Made by a program: the position numbers and the translations under genes
DNA from: Vibrio viridaestus
GTDB taxonomy: Bacteria; Pseudomonadota; Gammaproteobacteria; Enterobacterales; Vibrionaceae
Reading direction: 5' to 3'
Assembly (NCBI RefSeq): GCF_003856525.1
Contig: NZ_RJVQ01000005.1
Coordinates: 124,001 to 188,000 of the forward strand
DNA: 64,000 nucleotides
Shown: positions 58,073-64,000 of the stretch, piece by piece
Layout of the letters: each line of letters begins with the position of its first letter
Position numbering within the stretch: position 1 is the first letter of the stretch
Notes under the pieces: model-generated
Databases searched by the model: none
Told to the model about the DNA's origin: nothing
Seen by the model: the letters and a program-made list of their open reading frames with translations, nothing else

Positions 58073-60964
58073 ATGAAAATACGCCGCTATTCGCTAAGTA
58101 TCCACGTTGGCACTTTGTTTATTTTACTAACCGCAATTTTTGGCTCAGTTCTCATCTATATCAGCTATCACCATGCCCACCAATTACTGACCAAAACGGC
58201 AAAAGAGCTGAGTGTAGAAAACAGCCATCATATCGAAAATAAGTTCAAACAGACTGCGGCACCCATTTTTACGACTCTAGACTTAATATCATACAGCAGT
58301 TTAGTTGATGGCAGAACATCAGCTCTTGATAATCGCTCATGGCTCGCCTCCATGACCGTAGTATTTAAGAAACACCCTCACTTGGTCGCACTTTACTTTG
58401 CCAATGATGCTGGCGACTTCACCATCATTCGTCCCCTGCTTACCGATGAGGAAAAAGCGCATTTTAAAGCGCCAGACGATGCAATACTGCTGATCAATGA
58501 AACCCGTATTGATGGTCGAGATGACCATATTTTTGTCGATGAGAGTTACCAGGAAATTGCTCGAATCGAGCGAGGCAACAATCAATTTGACCCGAGAGTT
58601 CGGCCTTGGTTTAAAAGCGCTCTTTCAGATGGTGAATTACGCCTAACCGAACCCTATCTATTTTACTTTCTTAAAACGACCGGCATTACATTATCCAGAC
58701 GCTCTGACAACAATAAGTACGTTGTCGCAGCTGACTTTACACTGGCATCTCTATCAGAGTCATTTTCTGGAATGGGTTTTTCTCGAAATACAAAAATGGT
58801 TTTGTTCGATCAACAGTTTAATGTACTTGGAGAGAAAGACACCAAGATCACGCCAATGATGTCAAAAGAAGAACAGGAGAAAGTATTAGAAACGACCGTA
58901 TTTAAACCCATGCTCAACCGCGTAAGCAGTCAAACGCTCTACGACTCAGTTGACTATAATGGTGAAGAGTGGTCGCTGACGCTCACCCCAGTCACGTTAG
59001 GCAAGCAAGTTAGCCTGATTTTGGCAGAAGCGACACCAACGAAGGATATTCTTTCCGATCTACTTTCTCTGAGAAATAAACAAGTGACTACCGCCATTGG
59101 TTTACTGGTCATTTGTTTTCTGATTGTCTTACTCGTCGCACGAAAAATAGCCAGCCCACTAAGAACTTTAATTACGTTATCGGAAAATATCGCCCGCTTT
59201 GATTTTAAAAAGACGCGATATCCCAAAACAATCATCAAAGAAGTTTCCAATTTGACCAGCTCTCTCCAACTGATGGAGCATACTCTGCATGACTTACTGA
59301 TGCTGTTAAGAAAGACCGCCGAAAATACCGATTTCAATGAACTCGCTAAAACCATAACTCACCAGAGTTATTTAGTTACTCGTGCCGAAACTATTCTCAT
59401 CTATGTTTTTGATGACAAAGAACAACAGTTTAATACCGCAGCGAATCATGCGATTATTCCGTTCAAAATCGATATTAATGAGCTAATCAAAACCCCGTGG
59501 CTCAAATCTGACCTGATGCGGGGGATAACCGTTCACATCAATAAAAACGACAATATCGTGCAGAAATTTCGCGATGAGCTGTACAACTCAGATATTTACC
59601 TGTTTCCATTGCTCGATAAGCAGCAACAGCTCGTAGGTATACTTAACCTTAGCTACGAGCGCAGCATAACTCCAGCCCAATCAGACAAGCATGCTTTCCT
59701 TGAAGAGTTGTTAAGTTTTGCCCAGCTCGCTAAAGAAAATATTGACAAAATACAGCAACACAAAGACATGATGAATGCCTTTGTCGAGCTGATCGCCTCA
59801 GCGATTGACACCAAATCACCTTATACAGGTAGCCATTGTCAACGAGTTCCTAAGCTTGCGACCTGGCTAACACAGGCAGCCGATCAGGATAATGTTTATT
59901 ATCCCAAGTTCAAAATGACATCGGCTCAATGGGAAGAGTTAAAACTGGCTTCCTGGCTTCATGACTGTGGTAAAGTCACCACCCCTGAATACGTGATAGA
60001 TAAAGCGACAAAACTGGAAACGATATACGACCGTATCCACGAAGTGCGCATGCGTTTTGAAGTACTCAAAAAACAAAATGAAGTTGAGTTCTGGAGAAGT
60101 ATCAGTGAGGGAGGTGATGAAAATACGCTCAAACAAGAATTGGCAGACAAACAAAGCACCCTGGATGAAGAGTTCCAATTTGTCGCGAAATGCAATCTAG
60201 GCAGCGAAAGAATGAGCCCACAGGATATCGAACGATTATCTCAGATTGCCAAACGAACCTGGACTCGAACCTTAAACAATCAATTAGGCTTGTCTTGGAC
60301 TGAGCTAAATCGATTTATCGGTCACACAGATCTGCCAGTTGAAGAACCACTCATCTCCGACAGACCCGAACATTTAGTACGCTGGGAAGATGGCAGAAAG
60401 CCACAAGATACGTGGCAAGAACCCTTTACGTTGATGCCTGGTGATGTCCTATACAATCGAGGAGAGCTTTACAATCTTTCCGTTACTCAGGGAACACTGA
60501 CGAAAGAAGAACGATTCATCATCAACGATCATATCGTTCAGACAATATCGATGCTGAAAAAGCTGCCTTACCCACCTCATCTAAGAGATATTCCAGACAT
60601 AGCAGGCAGTCATCATGAACGAATGGATGGCAGAGGCTATCCGCGTTCTTTGGCTGCGAGCGAATTGTCAGTCCAAGCCCGAAGCATGGCAATTGCAGAC
60701 GTATTTGAAGCTCTGACCTCAAAGGATCGCCCATATAAGAAAGCCAAATCGCTTAGCGAGGCGATTAATATCATGACCTTTATGGCGACCAGTGGTCATC
60801 TTGACCCTAAACTGTACTTACTGTTTTTAGAAAAAGAGATTTACATCGACTACGCTAAAGAATTTCTTGATGAGCAACAAATTGACAACATAGACAAGGA
60901 AACGCATATTAGGGACACAAAGGCCTATATAAAACAACAAATTCATAACGATTCTCACTCATAA
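58073..60964 (+). CDS. Cache/HAMP/HD-GYP protein (c-di-GMP phosphodiesterase-type)
   Basis: A 963-residue membrane protein. An N-terminal helix (about 12-32), a periplasmic double-Cache domain (about 35-290), a second helix (about 340-360) and a HAMP-like stretch lead into a GAF-like region (about 420-570). The HD-GYP domain follows: WLHDCGK with H630-D631, and HHERMDGRGYP with GYP at 855-857. The HD and GYP motifs are about 225 residues apart, against about 60 in classical HD-GYP domains, so a long insertion (rich in charged and Trp residues) separates them. It should degrade c-di-GMP. I use ATG 58073, with AGGGA upstream. It resembles V. cholerae VCA0895 in position. Confidence 0.93.
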   Translation: MKIRRYSLSIHVGTLFILLTAIFGSVLIYISYHHAHQLLTKTAKELSVENSHHIENKFKQTAAPIFTTLDLISYSSLVDGRTSALDNRSWLASMTVVFKKHPHLVALYFANDAGDFTIIRPLLTDEEKAHFKAPDDAILLINETRIDGRDDHIFVDESYQEIARIERGNNQFDPRVRPWFKSALSDGELRLTEPYLFYFLKTTGITLSRRSDNNKYVVAADFTLASLSESFSGMGFSRNTKMVLFDQQFNVLGEKDTKITPMMSKEEQEKVLETTVFKPMLNRVSSQTLYDSVDYNGEEWSLTLTPVTLGKQVSLILAEATPTKDILSDLLSLRNKQVTTAIGLLVICFLIVLLVARKIASPLRTLITLSENIARFDFKKTRYPKTIIKEVSNLTSSLQLMEHTLHDLLMLLRKTAENTDFNELAKTITHQSYLVTRAETILIYVFDDKEQQFNTAANHAIIPFKIDINELIKTPWLKSDLMRGITVHINKNDNIVQKFRDELYNSDIYLFPLLDKQQQLVGILNLSYERSITPAQSDKHAFLEELLSFAQLAKENIDKIQQHKDMMNAFVELIASAIDTKSPYTGSHCQRVPKLATWLTQAADQDNVYYPKFKMTSAQWEELKLASWLHDCGKVTTPEYVIDKATKLETIYDRIHEVRMRFEVLKKQNEVEFWRSISEGGDENTLKQELADKQSTLDEEFQFVAKCNLGSERMSPQDIERLSQIAKRTWTRTLNNQLGLSWTELNRFIGHTDLPVEEPLISDRPEHLVRWEDGRKPQDTWQEPFTLMPGDVLYNRGELYNLSVTQGTLTKEERFIINDHIVQTISMLKKLPYPPHLRDIPDIAGSHHERMDGRGYPRSLAASELSVQARSMAIADVFEALTSKDRPYKKAKSLSEAINIMTFMATSGHLDPKLYLLFLEKEIYIDYAKEFLDEQQIDNIDKETHIRDTKAYIKQQIHNDSHS

Positions 60965-61210
60965 GTCAAAAATACATTCAATTATGTTGCTCAAGATTTG
61001 ACTAATAGAGTCATCCTTTTCAGATCAATAGTTGATGTAAATCATTTTGTGATAGACAATACTCACTAGCACTCTGTTTATAATCGACCTGTTATGGCTT
61101 TATAAGAAAATTGGCTTGCCCTATTACAACGATAGAAAAGACCGATTTTCTCTCTTTGCAGTGTACTGTTACCTTTGGCATAAGCTAACTACCTCGTTTC
61201 TAAGGGAAAG

Positions 61211-62716
61211 ATGATGGTAATACCAGAAAATAGTAGCATCGTAATTTTTGGTGCTTCCGGCGATCTTACTTACCGAAAGCTCGTTCCTGCTTTATATCAC
61301 TTATACGCAAATAACCAACTTCCAGAATCCTTCGCCATCCTTGGTGTCAGTCGTACCGAATACAGCGATGAAAGTTATCGTGAGAAATTAAAAAAATCGA
61401 TGATTGAACTCGAAGAAACGGTTCCGGAAACTTTGGATGCGTTTTGTAAGCATTTGCACTATCAAGCGTTAAATACTGCAGAAGTAGAAGACTACAGCAA
61501 GTTAACATCAAGACTCGACGATCTTGCTCAGCAATATCAGTTCGAGCAACGCAATACCCTGTTCTACCTGGCAACACCACCAAGCCTTTATGGCGTTATC
61601 CCAGGTTGTTTGGCCGCTCACGGTCTTAACAACGAAGATGACGGTTGGAAACGCCTGATTATTGAAAAACCATTCGGCTACGATCTGGAGTCTGCACAGT
61701 CTCTGGATATTGAAATCCACAAACACTTCAAAGAACATCAGATTTATCGTATTGACCACTACCTGGGCAAAGAAACGGTACAAAACCTGTTGGTGTTCCG
61801 TTTTGCTAATGGCATGTTCGAGCCGTTGTGGAATCGTAACTTCATCGACTACATCGAAATCACTGGTGCGGAATTCCTAGGGGTAGAAGAGCGCGGCGGT
61901 TATTACGACAATAGTGGTGCAGTTCGAGACATGTTCCAGAACCACTTGTTGCAAGTACTTGCGATGGTAACGATGGAACCGCCTGCGGCGATTAACTCGA
62001 ATTCCATTCGTAACGAAGTGAATAAAGTTCTTCAGAGTTTACAACCCTTATCGGATGAAGACCTGAAAGACAATCTCGTTTTGGGTCAGTACACCGAATC
62101 CGAAGTTCGCGGTAAGTTCCTGAAAAGCTACCGAGATGAGAAAGGCGTGGCCGAAGATTCACGCACAGAAACCTACGTTGCGCTGAAGATGTTTATCAAC
62201 AACTGGCGCTGGAATGGTGTTCCATTCTACGTTCGTTCTGGTAAGCGCTTACCAACTCGTGTTACTGAAGTGGTTATTCACTTCAAACGCACGCCGCACC
62301 CGGTCTTTGGTAAGAACGCACCCGAAAACAAACTTATCATCCGGATTCAACCTGATGAAGGTATTTTGATGAGCTTTGGCCTGAAAGAGCCAGGCGCTGG
62401 CTTTAAGGCAAAAGAAGTGTCAATGGATTTCCATTACGCTTCGCTTGAAGAAACCAAAATGCTGACCGCCTATGAGCGTCTTCTTCTCGACTCGCTCAAC
62501 GGTGATGCCACTCTGTTTGCCAGAACAGATGCAGTGGAAGCGTGCTGGCGATTTGTTCAGCCTATTCTGGATTACAAACAGGATCCTCAGTCTCTCTATG
62601 GTTATGCTTGTGGCACTTGGGGGCCAAAAGAAGCCGATGACTTATTACAAAAAGACGGTAGAGATTGGCGATTCCCTTGTAAGAATTTAACCAATACGGA
62701 TTATTGCGAATTATGA
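61211..62716 (+). CDS. zwf: glucose-6-phosphate dehydrogenase
   Basis: A 501-residue NADP-dependent enzyme, first step of the oxidative pentose phosphate pathway. N-terminal nucleotide-binding [15 protein letters not shown] and the active-site motif [14 protein letters not shown] are intact. Full length. First gene of zwf-pgl-gnd; the stop overlaps the pgl start (ATGA). The upstream 246 bases carry no gene. Confidence 0.98.
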   Translation: MMVIPENSSIVIFGASGDLTYRKLVPALYHLYANNQLPESFAILGVSRTEYSDESYREKLKKSMIELEETVPETLDAFCKHLHYQALNTAEVEDYSKLTSRLDDLAQQYQFEQRNTLFYLATPPSLYGVIPGCLAAHGLNNEDDGWKRLIIEKPFGYDLESAQSLDIEIHKHFKEHQIYRIDHYLGKETVQNLLVFRFANGMFEPLWNRNFIDYIEITGAEFLGVEERGGYYDNSGAVRDMFQNHLLQVLAMVTMEPPAAINSNSIRNEVNKVLQSLQPLSDEDLKDNLVLGQYTESEVRGKFLKSYRDEKGVAEDSRTETYVALKMFINNWRWNGVPFYVRSGKRLPTRVTEVVIHFKRTPHPVFGKNAPENKLIIRIQPDEGILMSFGLKEPGAGFKAKEVSMDFHYASLEETKMLTAYERLLLDSLNGDATLFARTDAVEACWRFVQPILDYKQDPQSLYGYACGTWGPKEADDLLQKDGRDWRFPCKNLTNTDYCEL

Positions 62717-63429
62717 TTAATCATAAAATTTTTGAAACGGCAGCGGATGTTGTCGATTCTTTAGCAAACGACTTAAAAAGCTATAGTTTACAAGACAAGC
62801 CTGTACACATTTCTCTATCTGGTGGCAGCACACCAAAAATGTTGTTTCAACGTTTGGCAAAAGCTCCATACGCTACTGAAATTAAATGGGAAAATCTGCA
62901 TTTTTGGTGGGGTGATGAGCGCTGTGTAGCGCCAACAGATGCTGAGAGTAACTTCGGTGAAGCTAATGCTCTGTTGTTTAGTCAGATTGCTATCCCTGCA
63001 GAGAATATTCACCGTATTCTGGGTGAAAACGATCCTCAACAAGAAGCGGCTCGTTTTGCCAAAGAAATGGTAGATACACTACCTTTAGAAGACGGTACTC
63101 CTGTTTTTGACTGGATTCTGCTTGGTGTTGGACCAGATGGTCATACAGCATCATTATTCCCGGGAAAAACAGACTATAGCGACAACAACCTTGCTGTTGT
63201 TGCCACTCATCCAGAATCTGGACAATTCCGTGTTTCTAAAACAGCAAAAGTTTTAGAGGCCGCTAAACGAATCAGCTACCTTGTTCTAGGTGCCGGTAAA
63301 CAAGAGATTGTGCAAGAGATTCACACAACGCCAGCAGAAGAACTACCATATCCTGCCGCTAAGATCGCCTCAACAAAAGGTGAGACTGAATGGTATCTGG
63401 ATCAAGATGCAGCGAAAAAAATTGCTTGA
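62713..63429 (+). CDS. pgl: 6-phosphogluconolactonase
   Basis: A 238-residue enzyme (DevB type) that hydrolyses 6-phosphogluconolactone, the second step of the pathway. Motifs [18 protein letters not shown] and [14 protein letters not shown] are diagnostic. The ATG overlaps the zwf stop by four bases, indicating translational coupling; a longer frame is not needed. Confidence 0.97.
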   Translation: MINHKIFETAADVVDSLANDLKSYSLQDKPVHISLSGGSTPKMLFQRLAKAPYATEIKWENLHFWWGDERCVAPTDAESNFGEANALLFSQIAIPAENIHRILGENDPQQEAARFAKEMVDTLPLEDGTPVFDWILLGVGPDGHTASLFPGKTDYSDNNLAVVATHPESGQFRVSKTAKVLEAAKRISYLVLGAGKQEIVQEIHTTPAEELPYPAAKIASTKGETEWYLDQDAAKKIA

Positions 63430-63442
63430 GGAGAATAAATAA

Positions 63443-64000
63443 ATGAAAGGTGATATTGGTGTTATTGGCCTAGCAGTAATGGGGCAGAACCTGATTTTAA
63501 ACATGAACGACCATGGCTTTAAAGTGGTTGCACACAACCGTACTGCATCTAAAGTAGACGAGTTTCTAGAAGGTCCTGCAAAAGGCACCAACATTGTGGG
63601 TGCTTACTCTCTTGAAGAGTTAGTAGAGAAGCTAGAATCTCCTCGCAAAGTTATGCTAATGGTTCGCGCTGGTGCTGTTGTGGATGCGTTCATTGAACAA
63701 CTGACTCCTCTATTGGACAAAGGCGACATCATCATTGATGGTGGTAACACAAACTACCCAGATACGAACCGTCGCGTTGCTGCGCTACGTGAAAAAGGTA
63801 TCCACTTCATCGGTACAGGCGTTTCTGGCGGTGAAGAAGGTGCACGTTTCGGTCCGTCCATCATGCCAGGTGGTGCACCTGAAGCATGGGAAGCGGTTAA
63901 GCCTATCTTCCAAGGTATCTCTGCAAAAACAGACGCAGGCGAGCCATGTTGTGACTGGGTTGGTAACGATGGCGCTGGCCACTTCGTTAAGATGGTTCAC
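63443..64000 (+). CDS. gnd: 6-phosphogluconate dehydrogenase, N-terminal fragment
   Basis: The first 186 residues of an NADP-dependent decarboxylating dehydrogenase, cut by the right edge. Cofactor motif VIGLAVMGQNLILN, substrate motif GVSGGEEGARFGPS and the beginning of the catalytic stretch HFVKMVH are present. The ribosome binding site GAGGAG is about nine bases upstream. It completes the oxidative pentose-phosphate operon. Confidence 0.97.
   Translation, partial: MKGDIGVIGLAVMGQNLILNMNDHGFKVVAHNRTASKVDEFLEGPAKGTNIVGAYSLEELVEKLESPRKVMLMVRAGAVVDAFIEQLTPLLDKGDIIIDGGNTNYPDTNRRVAALREKGIHFIGTGVSGGEEGARFGPSIMPGGAPEAWEAVKPIFQGISAKTDAGEPCCDWVGNDGAGHFVKMVH

Noticed and set aside
61020-61060. CRP-site-like sequence upstream of zwf
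   Set aside because: TGTGA and TCACT half-sites are present but separated by 10 instead of 6 bases, so it does not fit the CRP consensus.

Overview
The window reads as part of a Vibrio genome, probably the second chromosome. It is a moderately AT-rich gammaproteobacterial sequence. As I remember it, tdh-kbl and a run of HD-GYP gene, zwf, pgl and gnd lie on chromosome II of V. cholerae (around VCA0885-VCA0898); this is recall, not a search. I see no rRNA, tRNA, CRISPR array, transposase, phage or integron signature. The content is accessory metabolism, transport and regulation, with a pentose-phosphate block at the right end.

Layout. 1-10 kb: the 5' end of a chemotaxis receptor gene, a response regulator/sensor kinase pair, and facing it a copper-efflux operon (small His/Met/Cys-rich exported protein, CusC, CusB with two CusF-like domains, CusA, CopI-like cupredoxin). 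10-15.6 kb: cold-shock protein, LysE-type exporter, two adjacent diguanylate cyclases. 15.9-20.8 kb: a TRAP transporter operon (DctP, an internal TetR regulator, DctQ, DctM) ending in an amidohydrolase. 21-27 kb: a choline-O-sulfate operon (choline sulfatase BetC, ChoX-like binding protein, SulP permease, probably MsrA) with a divergent LysR regulator. 27-31.4 kb: a partial myo-inositol cluster (iolI-like, iolE, iolG) with a divergent LacI-type regulator.

31.5-41.5 kb: mixed single genes, including an EEP-family phosphatase/nuclease, a YegD-type Hsp70, an aspartate racemase, LysR/TSUP and Lrp/nitrilase divergent pairs, and a TetR gene facing a two-gene unit (small membrane protein plus DUF2867) across three TGAG-N4-CTCA operator-like sites. 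42-46.4 kb: a polyamine-type ABC transporter operon ending in a clear terminator. 46.4-49.6 kb: a PPOX flavoprotein behind a Fur-like box, GrpB, GNAT and RBBP9-type proteins. 49.6-57 kb: kbl-tdh threonine degradation, then an aldehyde dehydrogenase with a sigma-54-type promoter facing an AcoR-like activator, a LysR regulator and a cytochrome b562. 57-64 kb: a YcdX-like PHP phosphatase, a large Cache/HD-GYP protein, and zwf-pgl-gnd, with gnd cut by the window end.

The catabolic pieces (choline sulfate, inositol, threonine, aldehyde, TRAP substrate) mostly pair transport or enzyme genes with a dedicated regulator. Many start codons were moved inward to an ATG with a better ribosome binding site; the reasons are in the entries. 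I did not find a clear-cut new defence or mobile system. The most unusual items are the double CusF fusion on CusB, the triple TetR operator set, the choline-sulfate operon with an orphan binding protein and a Cys-tailed SulP, and the HD-GYP protein with a long insertion between the HD and GYP motifs.
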